NCBI GenBank assembly: GCA_036426205.1
Contig: WSYH01001919.1
Coordinates: 1-64,000, forward strand
Source of the DNA: Ascaphus truei
Taxonomy: Eukaryota > Chordata > Amphibia > Anura > Ascaphidae
Reading direction: 5' to 3'
Length of the DNA: 64,000 bases
Below the pieces are notes generated by a model, which saw only the letters and a program-made list of their open reading frames with translations, ran no database searches and was not told the origin of the DNA. Of this stretch, positions 1 to 9,480 are shown piece after piece (the stretch's first letter is position 1; each line of letters opens with the position of its first letter). The position numbers and the translations under genes are program-made.

Positions 1-168
1 GCGGCTATGTGCTATGGTAATGAAGCAGCATTTCTGTATTTTAATAATATTGTACAGTGAGCAGGGGGTTCCCTGAGCCAGAAATTAATGCTCAGGGGAC
101 CCCCTGCTCCTGCACAATATTATTAAAAATACAGAAATGCTGCTTCATTACCTTAGCTGATAGCCGCT
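1..168. repeat. Type B palindrome (AT/GC hairpin)
   Basis: Bases 1-60 pair with about 110-168: the outer GCGGCTA/TAGCCGC, then an AATGAAGCAGCATTTCTG arm and its complement, then AATAATATTG and CAATATTATT, then a GC-rich tip reading GAGCAGGGGGT against ACCCCCTGCTC. The same module recurs near 5249, 22560, 23390, 52665, 53570, 60255 and 61130. Confidence 0.8.
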
Positions 169-319
169 AAGGCAATGAAGGCAGAATAGCATGTTTATTG
201 GGGACATTTGATTTGCCCCCAATAAACATTGCAATAAACAACATACAGTACACTCCCTGTGTATTTAAAATACATAAACAATAAATACATGACATACATA
301 TTTTTATTGTGTGTTTTAA

Positions 320-482
320 ACCTGCCTGCCTTCACTGTAATCTATGTAAAAAACCCTCCCCCTATTGTGTGTGAAGCTTCCCTGCCTTCACTGTAATCTA
401 TGTAAAAAACCCTCCCCCTATTGTGTCTGCTAAGCTTCCCTGCTTTGACTAATCTGTGTAAGCCCCCCTCCCCTAGTGTGTC
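320..482. repeat. 54-bp minisatellite, about 3 units
   Basis: Units begin near 328, 382 and 438 and contain CTTCACTGTAATCTATGTAA followed by a C-rich CCCTCCCC block. The third unit is degenerate. Inverted or direct copies lie at 4880-5115, 22195-22440, 53880-54050 and 59870-60140. Confidence 0.75.
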
Positions 483-654
483 AGTAAAATCTGCCTGGCC
501 TGTGTTTCTGTGAGTGCAGTGTACTGTATGTAAATGTGGGGAGGGGGATCCCGTGTAAATAACCACACGCACACCCACTACCCACTACCCATGGCCCCTC
601 CGCTGCTTGCTGCAAAACAGAGACAAAAATGAAAACATACAAAGTAATGTCCCC

Positions 655-707
655 TAACCCCTTAATCACCATAGCGGTTATTAACATCTACAGTCATTAA
701 GGGGTTA
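655..707. repeat. Type A palindrome, TTAA-flanked
   Basis: A 53-bp hairpin begins with TAACCCCTTAA and ends with TTAAGGGGTTA, with the imperfect inner stem GCGGTTA. At least ten relatives occur in the window, always at an equivalent place in the fold-back arms. Confidence 0.75.
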
Positions 708-1239
708 ACCCACCCTCACCCACCACTCGGGATGCCTACATACCCTTCCACACTAACCCCCCCACCCGTGAGGCCTAACCACCCACCCACTACCCACAAG
801 GGAGTTTTACCCACATACTGTTGGGGAAACACCCTCTCACCCCCAGTACCCACAATAAAAACAATACACAGCCCCACAATAAACATCATTCTATTTATTA
901 AATACATTACCCACCCCCTGTGCCCCCCCATAAATACAAGATTTATTCTTTTACATACAGGGTTCATAACGCAGCCCCACGCGAGTCCCCGGTGGGCTGG
1001 CGGGGCACCTAGACAGACCTACAGTTTACCAGCAGCCCTTTTTACAAAGGTTCTGGAGGCCTGCTGGTGGATCCCACCAGCACCATGCCCCCCAGGTGTT
1101 CTCCTTGGGTCACCGTGGGCCACAATTGGGTCCCCACGGTAGGCCCGCGGATGTCTGGGAGCCCCGGGTCAGACCCACAGGTGTCTGCGGGGCCTCGGGT
1201 GGTTCCCTCGGGGGTCTGGGGAACTCACGGGTGCTCACT

Positions 1240-1402
1240 ACGGGTCCGCGGTGCCCCCACAGAAGTGGGACCACACATCATCATCCCCGCACCTATGGGT
1301 CGGCGGTGCCCCCACAGAAGTGGGACCACACATCGTCATCCCCGCAGACTACGGGTCCGCGGTGCCCCCACAGAAGTGGGACCACACATCATCATCCCCG
1401 CA
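1240..1402. repeat. 55-56-bp GC-rich minisatellite, 3 units
   Basis: AGAAGTGGGACCACACATC begins at 1261, 1316 and 1372, giving 55-56 bp periods. The array is open in several frames, which explains the proline- and histidine-rich translations here. Other copies are at 3960-4130, 6060-6215, 54800-54990 and 58905-59095. Confidence 0.8.
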
Positions 1403-1669
1403 TGTGTCACCCGTGGAACCACCAGCCTGATACCCTTGGGATACCCGAGGATACCACAGGTGGTCTCCAGAGGTCCCACGCAGAACCACGGAACCAACCC
1501 TGAATGTAAAAAAAATTAACCAGGCCTATACATTCAATACATACACCCTCCCCCCCAACACCTACAGTACAATAATGTGCAAAATAACTATATTAATTGC
1601 CCATTATTAAAAACATTAACTAGCATATACAAATAAATAAAGTACTATATATACACACGATGAACCAAT

Positions 1670-2870
1670 ATACAAATAAATGTAGAAGGGTTATCAAAAG
1701 CATACTGTCCTACAACCAAACACTTCTCCATACAGACACTACATTAAAATCAATTTCCTTTAATAATCCTAACTGATCTCACAATCTATATCATCACAAA
1801 CCAATGAAAAGCCAATGAAACACCTCACATTCCAATATATATGATGCATAAAATCTATGCAACATATACATTCTGCAAATGAATCAGCCAAGTAAACAAA
1901 AATCAATTAGCAATCATTATTTACATCCCTAAACAATTCACACTCCATCACGAACAATGAAACAATTAACTAATTCACGCCTGGAGCAGAACAATTTAGC
2001 CTGTGAAAAAATATAAGTACCAACCAAAATACAACCTTTAAAACCAAGGCTAGCCCTGGCCTCCCTCAAACACACAATAAAATACCAAGGAATACATCTA
2101 TCTAATTTTAAAATACTTTAAACTCACAATAATGCATAGCAGCATAGACAAATTAATTTAAAGCACATCAAATCAAGCTTTTAAAATAACATCATTTCTT
2201 ACCCTGTATGTATATATCTCTCTAGACATATATACATACATACAATGGCAAGAAATGATATACCACAAAAAAAAAAATTTGATGTGTTTTGAAATGAATT
2301 TTTGGTTCTACATTCTGCGATGCATTATTTGGTGGAGTTTAGACTAGTATTTTAGTAAATCAGAAGGTTAGATAGATGTGAATGCCGTTACTGTGTATGT
2401 GTAGTTGTGTTTGTAGGCGTGAGGTCAAGTGCATAGCCTTTGAGTTTATAAAAAGCAGGTTTGTAAGATTCTGGGTTGGTACTGTGATATTTTGGGTGTC
2501 GCGAGACAGGGCTAAAGTTGGTTTTCTGCTCCAGGCTTGATTAGTTAATTGTTTCAATTGTTCGTGATTGAGGGTGCAAATGTTTCGGGTGTAATAACCT
2601 GATGCACGAATTGATTTTTGGTTGTACCTTGATAGGGTTGTAATGTATTGCTTACGATTCATGTGAGTGATTTCATTGGCTTTAGGAGATTAATGTAAGA
2701 TTGTGATAGATCATTTTATTAGAGGTAATTATTCCAGTTCTTAGGAAAGTGATTTTTTATTTTAGTTTGTCTTATGGAAATTGTGTTATTTTGTAGGACA
2801 GTATGGTTTTGATAACCCTTCTCATTTATTTGTATATTGTTCAAATCTTGTGTGTTTATATCTGTTTGTT
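1670..2870. repeat. Inner AT-rich inverted pair of copy 1
   Basis: About 1670-2000 is matched in reverse complement, at roughly 80 percent by eye, by about 2520-2870, for example TATCAAAA..CATACTGTCCTAC against GTAGGACAGTATG. The spacer at 2280-2520 is unlike the rest and is not recognised. Part of the left arm is repeated again in direct orientation at 2900-3300. Confidence 0.55.
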
Positions 2871-3399
2871 ATATAATATATAATATCACACAGTATATAC
2901 AACACAGCTGAGACCAATATACAAATAAATAGAAAGGGTTATCAAAACCATACTGTCCCTACATACCCAACTTCTCCATACAGACACTACATAAAATCAA
3001 TTTCCTTTTAATAATCCTAACTGATCTCACAATCTAATTCCATCAAACCAATGAAACACCTCACATTCCAATATATACATAAATATGCACCATATACATT
3101 CCAAATGCAAAGTAAAACAAAAATCAATTACAATCATATTTACAATCCCTAAACTATACACTCCATCCCGAACAATGAAAACATTAACTAATTCACGCCT
3201 GGAGCAGAACAATTTAGCCTGTAAAAATATAAGTACCAACCAAATACAACCTTTAAAACCAAGGCTTATCCCTGACTCCTAACACCATAACACCACAACT
3301 TCGTACATAGCCAATACAAAGCCAGTACATTGGCAAGTACAATTCGATATCATTACCCCTTAGACACCTTCTCAAAATAATAACCGCCAAGGCGATTAA

Positions 3400-3475
3400 G
3401 GGTTATATATATATAATCTGTATATCTCTCTCTCTCTCTCTCTGTAGATATATATACAGTATATATATATAGTTG
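3400..3475. repeat. TA / CT microsatellite
   Basis: Runs of TATATA and a TCTCTCTC tract lie between the two halves of the element. The tract marks the inner limit of the right arm. Confidence 0.8.
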
Positions 3476-3533
3476 CATGATGAAGCCACTGTACAAATTC
3501 ATGGGTGAAGGGTGGGTATCGGGCCACTGTGGC

Positions 3534-3588
3534 TTAACCCCTTAATCACCTTTGCGGTTATTATCTGATAAGGTGTTTAAGGGGTTAA
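3534..3588. repeat. Type A palindrome, TTAA-flanked
   Basis: It runs from TTAACCCCTTAATCACC to AAGGGGTTAA with a TTGCGGTTATTATCTGATAA middle. Relatives are at 6584-6636 and 58478-58531. Confidence 0.7.
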
Positions 3589-3959
3589 TTGATATCTGAA
3601 TGTAATTGCAATGTATTGGCTTTGTATTTGCTATGTATGTTGTGGGCAAGACAAGGATTTTGCTGGCGACGGACACTTGGTATTGATGAGGTCAGTAGTA
3701 CTTTATTTATTTGTATATGCTAGTTAATGTTTTTAATAATGGGCAATAATCTATTATCCATATCTGGATAATAGTTATTTTGCACATTTTTGTACTGTAG
3801 GTGTTGGGGGGGAGGGTGTATGCATTGAATGTATAGGCCAGGTTTATTTTTTTTACATTCAGGGTTGGTTTCGTGGTTCTGCGTGGGACCTCTGGAGACC
3901 ACCTGTTGGTATCCTCGGGTATCCCAAGGGTATCAGGCTGGTGGTTCCACGGGTGACAC

Positions 3960-4130
3960 ATGCGGGGATGATGATGTGTGGTCCCACTTCTGTAGAGGCA
4001 CCGCGGACCCGTAGTCTGCGGGGATGACAATGTGTGGTCCCACTTCTGTGGGGGCACCGCCGACCCGTAGGTGCGGGGATGATGATGTGTGGTCCCACTT
4101 CTGTGGTGGCACCGCGGACCCGTAATGAGC
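3960..4130. repeat. 55-bp GC-rich minisatellite, right arm
   Basis: This is the reverse complement of the array at 1240-1402, with three units of GATGATGTGTGGTCCCACTT. It confirms that 1-5400 is an inverted repeat. Confidence 0.8.
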
Positions 4131-4653
4131 ACCCGTGAGTTCCCCAGACCCCCGAGGGAACCACCCGAGGCCCCGCAGACACCTGTGGGTCTGATCCGGG
4201 GCTCCCAGACATCCGCAGGCCTACCGTGGGGACCAAATTGTGGCCCACGGTGTCCCAAGGAGACCACCTGGGGGCCATGGTGCTGGCGGGATCCACCAGC
4301 AGGCCTCCAGAACCTGTGTAAAAAGGGCTGCTGGTAAACTGTAGGTCTGTCCATGTGCCCCGCCAGCCCACCGGGGACTCGCGTGGGGCTGCGTTATGAA
4401 CCATGTATGTAAAAGGATAAATCTTGTATTTATGGGGTGGCACAGGGGGTGGGTAATGTATTTAATAAATATAATGCTATTTATTGTGGGTCACTACTGT
4501 TTTTATTGTGGGTATTGGGGGTGGGGGGGGGGGGGGGGGTTTCCCCAATGGTATGTGGGTAGGCCTCCCTTGTGTGTACTGGGTGGTTAGGCCTCACGGG
4601 GGGGGTTAGTGTGGGAGGGTATGTAGGCATCCCGAGTGGTGGGTGAGGGTGGG

Positions 4654-4706
4654 TTAACCCCTTAATGACTGTAGCGGTTAATAACCGCTATGATGATTAA
4701 GGGTTT
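4654..4706. repeat. Type A palindrome, TTAA-flanked
   Basis: It begins TTAACCCCTTAATGACTG and ends TGATTAAGGG. It is the right-arm partner of 655-707. Confidence 0.7.
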
Positions 4707-4879
4707 AGGGGACATTACTTTGTATGTTTTAATTTTTGTCTCTGTTTTGCAGCAAGCAGCGGAGGGGCCGTGGGTAGTGGGTAGTGGGTGTGGGTGTGGT
4801 TATTTACACGGGATCCCCCTCCCCACATTTACATACAGTACACTGCACTCACAGAAAACACAGGCCAGGCAGATTTAAC

Positions 4880-5115
4880 TGACACAATAGGGGGAGGGGG
4901 GCTTACACAGATTAGTCAAAGCAGGGAATCTTAGCAGACACAATAGGGGGAGGGTTTTTTACGTAGATTACAGTGAAGGCAGGGAAGCTTCACACACAAT
5001 AGGGGGAGGGGGTTTTACATAGATTACAGTGAAGGCAGGAGGTTTAAAACACACAATAGGGGGAGGGGTTTTTACATAGATTACAGTGAAGGCAGGCAGG
5101 TTTAAAACACACAAT
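4880..5115. repeat. About 55-bp minisatellite, 4 units
   Basis: Repeated ACACAATAGGGGGAGGG and TAGATTACAGTGAAGGCAGG blocks. This is the inverted partner of 320-482 with one more unit. Confidence 0.75.
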
Positions 5116-5248
5116 AAAAATATGTATGTCATGTATTTATTGTTTATGTATTTTAAATACACAGGGGGTGTACTGTATGTTGTTTATTGCAATGTTTATT
5201 GGGGGCAAATCAAATGTCCCCAATAAACATGCTATGCTGCCTTCATTG

Positions 5249-5391
5249 CCTTAGCGGCTATACGCTAAGGTAATGAAGCAGCATTTCTGTATTTTTAATA
5301 ATATTGTGCAGGGAACCCCCTGCTCACTGTACAATATTATTAAAATACAGAAATGCTGCTTCATTACCATAGCACATAGCCGCTAAGGTAA
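5249..5391. repeat. Type B palindrome
   Basis: Inverted partner of the hairpin at 1-168. The GC-rich tip is shortened here. Confidence 0.75.
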
Positions 5392-5429
5392 GGAACGATT
5401 CTTTATTGATGTGTGTGTTTTATTTATAC

Positions 5430-6715
5430 TGTACATGTGCAGAGGGTCTCCGGAGCAGAACCGCTGTGGTTTTAGGTCCGGGGACCCCCTGCTCCCCGAG
5501 ATACAGACACCTTTAGGGGGTGCCGGTATCCCTCTGCTTGGTTTACAGGCCGCGGTAGTTAACCCCCCCCACTCGGGACTCCTACTACCCTCCCACACAA
5601 CCCCCCACCCGTGAGGCCCTAACCACCCACCACTCCCACAGGGAGCCTAACCCACAACCTTGTAGAAACACCCCCCCCACCCCAGTACCCACAATAAAAA
5701 CAATACCAGCCCCACAATATCACATCTTCTATATTAATACATTACCACCCCCTTGCCCTGCCCCCCATAATACAACATTTTTCTTTTACATACAGGGTTT
5801 CATACGCAGCCCCACCGAGTCCCCGGTGGGCGGCGGGCACCTGGACAGACCTACAGTTACCAGCAGCCCTTTTTAACACAGGTTCTGGAGGCCTGCTGGT
5901 GGATCCCCCAGCACCATGCCCCCAGGTGCCTCCTTGGTTCACCGTGGGCCACAATTGGGTCCCCACGGTGGCCCGCGGTGTCTGGTGAGCCCCGGTCGAC
6001 CCACAGGTGTCTGCGGGCCTCGGTGGTTCCCTCGGGGTCTGTGGAACTCACGGGTGCTCACTACGGGTCAGCTGTGCCCCCACAAGTGACCACACACATC
6101 ATCCCCCGCACCTACGGGTCGGCGGTGCCCCCACAGAATTGGACCACACATCGTCATCCCCGCCTACTACGGTCGGCGGTGCCCCCACAGAAGTGTGACC
6201 ACACAATCTTCATCCCCCATGTGTCACCTGTGGAACCACCAGCCTATACCCTTGGGATACCCGAAGATACCGCAGGTGGTCTCCAGAGGTCCCCCCAGAA
6301 CCACGGAACCAACCCTGAAGTAAAAAAAAATAAACCTGCCATACATTCAATACATCACCTCCCCCCCCCAACACCTACAGTAAATAATGTGCAAATAACT
6401 ATTATCCAGATATGGATAATAGATTAATTGCCCTTATTAAAAACATAACTAGCATATTACAAATAAATAAAGTACTACTGACCTCATCAATACGAAGTGT
6501 CCGTAGCCAGCAACATCCTTGTCTTGCCCACAACATACATAGCAATACAAAGCCAACATTGAGTACATTCAGAATATCAATTAACCCCTTAAACACCTTA
6601 TCAGATAATAACCCGCAAAGGTGATTAATGGGTTAAGCCACCCAGCGCGATCCCACCCTTCACCCCATGAATTTGTACAGTGGTGCTTCATCATGCACTA
6701 TATATATATATATAC
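5430..6715. repeat. Fold-back element copy 2, left arm
   Basis: A half type C module (5440-5555) breaks off at a GTTAACCCCCCCC junction near 5553. From there the sequence follows 720-1640 of copy 1, including a minisatellite at 6060-6215 and a TTAA palindrome at 6584-6636. It ends in a TA repeat near 6700. Differences from copy 1 are mostly single-base losses, which suggests low base quality. Confidence 0.65.
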
Positions 6716-6717
6716 TC

Positions 6718-6790
6718 AGTTAACCCACTCACCGACATGTTTGAGGTTGATGAGAACCCATCAAATTGAAACATGTTGGTGATGGGTTTA
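6718..6790 (+). ncRNA. Degenerate hammerhead-like hairpin
   Basis: The core reads UUGAUGA (6747-6753), then GAAAC, then AUGUU. Stem II is weakened. The upstream flank is an inverted copy of the downstream half, so the whole segment folds as one long hairpin from TTAACCC to GGGTTTAA. It is probably inactive. Confidence 0.4.
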
Positions 6791-7180
6791 ACTGACTTTG
6801 CATCTCCCAAGTCCTTTGCTTAAAAGCTGTGTTTAAGCACATGCATTGACTAAGGGTTGCTCATGTAATGTGAGCATGAGATAAACAGGGTGGCACTGTG
6901 TGTCGCATTTGCATGTCTTTCCCAGAATCCCTTGCTGCCAGTGGAAGTTGTGTTTGCGGTGATAATGGTGAAGACAGGTTGCAGACCAGTCTAAGACATG
7001 CAAATGAATTATACAGGAATATTTACAGTTGCTTATGCTTCTGTGGAGGGTTTTAGTCACTTTTTTTACCCACCATAACCTTAATCGTGTGGTGATTACC
7101 TACTCTTATCTCATTTGAGCAAATGTCAGTAAGCCAACCTCACCTGATGAGACCCATCAAGGTCGAAAACAGCTGTTGTA
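6718..7180 (+). repeat. Hammerhead repeat monomer, divergent subfamily
   Basis: A degenerate hammerhead core at 6747 and a better one at 7144 are separated by 397 bp. The sequence between matches, in the opposite orientation, the repeats at 38036-38640 and 51078-51506. Shared blocks include CATTTGCATGTC, CAGAATCCCTTGCTGC and GGTTGCAGACC. At 9225-9480 the family resumes after the inserted retroelement. I read this as one full ribozyme-to-ribozyme monomer of a repeat transcribed on the plus strand. Confidence 0.7.
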
Positions 7181-7182
7181 GC
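7124..7182 (+). ncRNA. Type I hammerhead ribozyme, 3' side damaged
   Basis: CUGAUGA lies at 7144-7150, stem II GACC/GGUC closes a CAUCAA loop at 7151-7164, then comes GAAA with one extra A and the short stem III ACAGCUGU. The base after stem III is U rather than C, and the 3' strand of stem I is replaced by sequence of the next element. Cleavage is therefore doubtful. Two complete relatives lie on the minus strand at 38251 and 51425. Confidence 0.65.
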
Positions 7183-7519
7183 TGGGACTGTGTCCCTTGG
7201 CCCTGTGCATCGGCTCCTTCGGGATCTTAAGCCACTTGCTGCTTTTGGGGGGCACGCCATCCTGAGCTGTGAGGATTGATCCTGAGCGAGCGGTTCTGAG
7301 CGAGCAGTGCGGAAGTGAGGGACCGCACCTTTGCCCTGGGACATTCGCCTTACTTCTTAAGTCCCTTGCTGCTTTTGGGGTGCCGCACCTGAGCTTGGAG
7401 AGGCAGAGATGACGTCGCAAGCTGGATGCGCAATTCATTCGGTCCTGATCGAGGAGGACCAGAGATGTCGAGTGAACCTGCAGTGGATAGTGGAGCAGGG
7501 TGCTGAAGCAAGTGATGTC
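7183..7519 (+). other. 5' UTR-like leader of an ORF1 retroelement
   Basis: This GC-richer leader follows the hammerhead directly. It contains a duplicated block, CTTGCTGCTTTTGGGG, near 7227 and again near 7357. No open frame with recognisable motifs lies here. I infer the leader of the retroelement that follows. Confidence 0.4.
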
Positions 7520-8667
7520 TGGACGCTGAGTGGATCTTCTGCCTTCAGGATTTCCCTGCCAGGGGATTTATGCACCTGACCTGTTTTCAAGAAGCGGATG
7601 TTTGGTGCACTTTAATGAAAGTGCAAGGAGAATTCTGGTGACCCGATCTACAAGGCATCAAGGTAATTCCAAGTTTGTGCTAGAGGAGAGACCACTTGTA
7701 CTTCACATTACAATCCATATGCAAGGAAAGAGGAGATGTGACGTTTTTTGAAAACGGTATTGTGAAATGATCAGAGGAGGTGAAGAAACTAAAAACCCGT
7801 GAGGCATGTACAACGGGAAGAGACGTTTCTGGGTACGGTTTTCAGACGGGATCCATCATGTGTGGGAGGAGTTACACATCCACGGCGGCCATGTTTAATA
7901 TCAGAGGACAGAGGATTTTTGTTTACCCGGGACAGCTCTATTTGCAGCATTGCCACACTTTGGACATACAAAGGAGGGTTGCACAAAAACGGGAATTGTG
8001 TGCCGAAATTACGGGAAGAGGGACATACTGCAGCCAACTGTGGTTGTCCCTAAGAGATGCCATCTTTGCGGAGAGGAAGGACACTTGGCACGGCAGTGCA
8101 CTAAAAGGACATATGCCCAGACAGCTAAAGGGGACAGTGTGCAGGAAGAAGGAAGAGACAGTTGAGTCTGGGAATTTTTGAGATGGAAGTTCCCAAGAGG
8201 GAGGGCTTGATCCTGCTATAACAGCAATGTATGAGGAGGATTTAAGAAGAGAAGAAGGGTGAAAGTGGCCCAATAGAGGGGGAGGGGAAATGGAAATAAT
8301 GGATACGGACTGGACCCAGAAAGGGCGCAAAAGCGCAATTTCAAAGTGACATTGTTTGTACAGGAAAGGGGAGGGGAGAGTGAGCAACGGCAAGATAGGG
8401 GGGTGAAGGCAAGGTTTGTGCGATGGATCCACCAGTTTTGACGGTAGTGGGAAGAGAACTGACCGTGAGCAAAGGGAAAGAGGGAAAAAAGAGTTAGATA
8501 GGGAAGTGCAAGAAACAGAGGAGTACCCAAACGGGGAAACGTGGTTTGTGATAGATAAAGAAAAGAGGGAGAAGGAGGTGAATGCAGGAATTAAGTGGAG
8601 TATTAGGAAAAGGAGTCAAAAGAAAAGACAGGAACACCAAGTGTATGGTAGGGGGGACAACGAATGA
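7520..8667 (+). pseudogene. L1/Tx1-type LINE ORF1 (Gag-like, CCHC knuckles), broken
   Basis: Broken remains of a retroelement nucleic-acid-binding protein. A block around 7866-7935 reads PAMFNIRGQRIFVYPGQ after two frame changes. Next come three zinc-knuckle positions. The first keeps only GHTKEGC, the second has lost its second cysteine (CRNYGK), and the third is complete at 8058-8099 as CHLCGEEGHLARQC. A highly charged tail with ETEEYPNGETWFVIDKEK follows up to a stop at 8667. This domain order is known from ORF1 proteins of amphibian L1/Tx1-group LINEs. Several frameshifts and stops make it non-functional. There is no endonuclease or reverse transcriptase downstream. Confidence 0.7.
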
Positions 8668-9224
8668 GAGCGAAGGGAAATAGGGGCAAGGACAGCGCTA
8701 GGAGAGAGAAAACCAAAAACAAATCCAGGACTCAGGAGTTGAGGTCAAGTATCAGAAAGTAAGGTATTGGGGGCAGAATCAGAAGTAGGGTAAGAGGAGG
8801 GGCAGGCCCTACGTGGACCGGAAGAAGCACTAAGGGAAAGAGATTTTAAGGCAGAAAATAGCTGAGGTTGAGGAAAAAGTGGGGGAATCGATTTTTGGAT
8901 TGCAGTATTAAGCAGAATAGTCCAGGATGTCACCCGAATCAGTGATGAAGATTTACAATCTATACTGAACTGGAAAAGGGACAAAACAGACAAGTGTTTG
9001 ATAATATAGAAAAAACAAAAAGCATTTTAGGAAAGGCAGGGAGGGGTGTAGGTTTTTTTGAGATTGTTATTTTTCTTTAGATAAGTGGTAACTTGTAGGA
9101 TTATGATGAATGATGATATATGAAATGATGGGTTTTTGTAATGTTTGGGACGGTTTATTATTTCAAAAATGTTACTTTGTATAAAACTGGAATATGAATA
9201 AAACTTTATAAAAAAAAAAAAAGA
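8668..9224 (+). mobile_element. 3' tail of the ORF1 retroelement with poly(A)
   Basis: Non-coding, purine-rich, then AT-rich DNA ends in AATAAA at 9197-9202 followed by an A tract near 9208-9222. The tail abuts the 3' half of a hammerhead repeat (GAAACATGTC at 9224). This supports insertion by reverse transcription of a polyadenylated RNA. Confidence 0.6.
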
Positions 9225-9480
9225 AACATGTCTGTGAGTGGGTAACTGACTTTGCATACTCCCAATCCATTGCTTAAAGCTGTGTTTAAAGCAGCATTGC
9301 ACTGATAAGGGTTGCTCATGTAATGTAGCATGAGATAAAAGGTGGCCTGGGTGCTCATTGCATGTCATTTCCCAGAATCCTTGCTGCAGTGGAAGGCTGT
9401 TTGCTGGGTGATAAAGGTGAAAGGACAGGGTTGCAGACCTGTCTAAGACATGCAATGAATATACAGGAATATTTACAGTT
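9225..9480 (+). repeat. Hammerhead repeat, partial, after insertion
   Basis: It starts with the 3' half of a ribozyme (GAAAC, AUGUC, then UGUGAGUGGGU) and continues parallel to 6768-7055. Stem III is ACAUGU, self-complementary like the ACAGCUGU of other copies. The cleavage triplet GUC is kept. The 5' half is absent. Confidence 0.65.

Larger units (their letters stand above)
1..5400. repeat. Composite fold-back element, copy 1
   Basis: Bases 1-1640 reappear as their reverse complement between about 5400 and 3700, so the interval is a giant inverted repeat of roughly 2 kb arms around an irregular middle (about 2280-3480). Each arm carries the same ordered modules: an outer AT/GC hairpin, a 54-bp minisatellite, a TTAA-bounded palindrome, a GC-rich stretch with a 55-bp minisatellite, then an AT-rich inner part. 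No transposase or reverse transcriptase is visible inside. I infer a non-autonomous fold-back transposable element; its superfamily is unknown. The open frames in it are by-products of the minisatellites. Confidence 0.7.

Noticed and set aside
1067..1519. Long plus-strand frames of about 135-150 codons
   Set aside because: They run through the 55-bp GC-rich minisatellite and are mirrored by similar frames at 3707-4443 and 58804-59328. The peptides are periodic and shift frame between copies.
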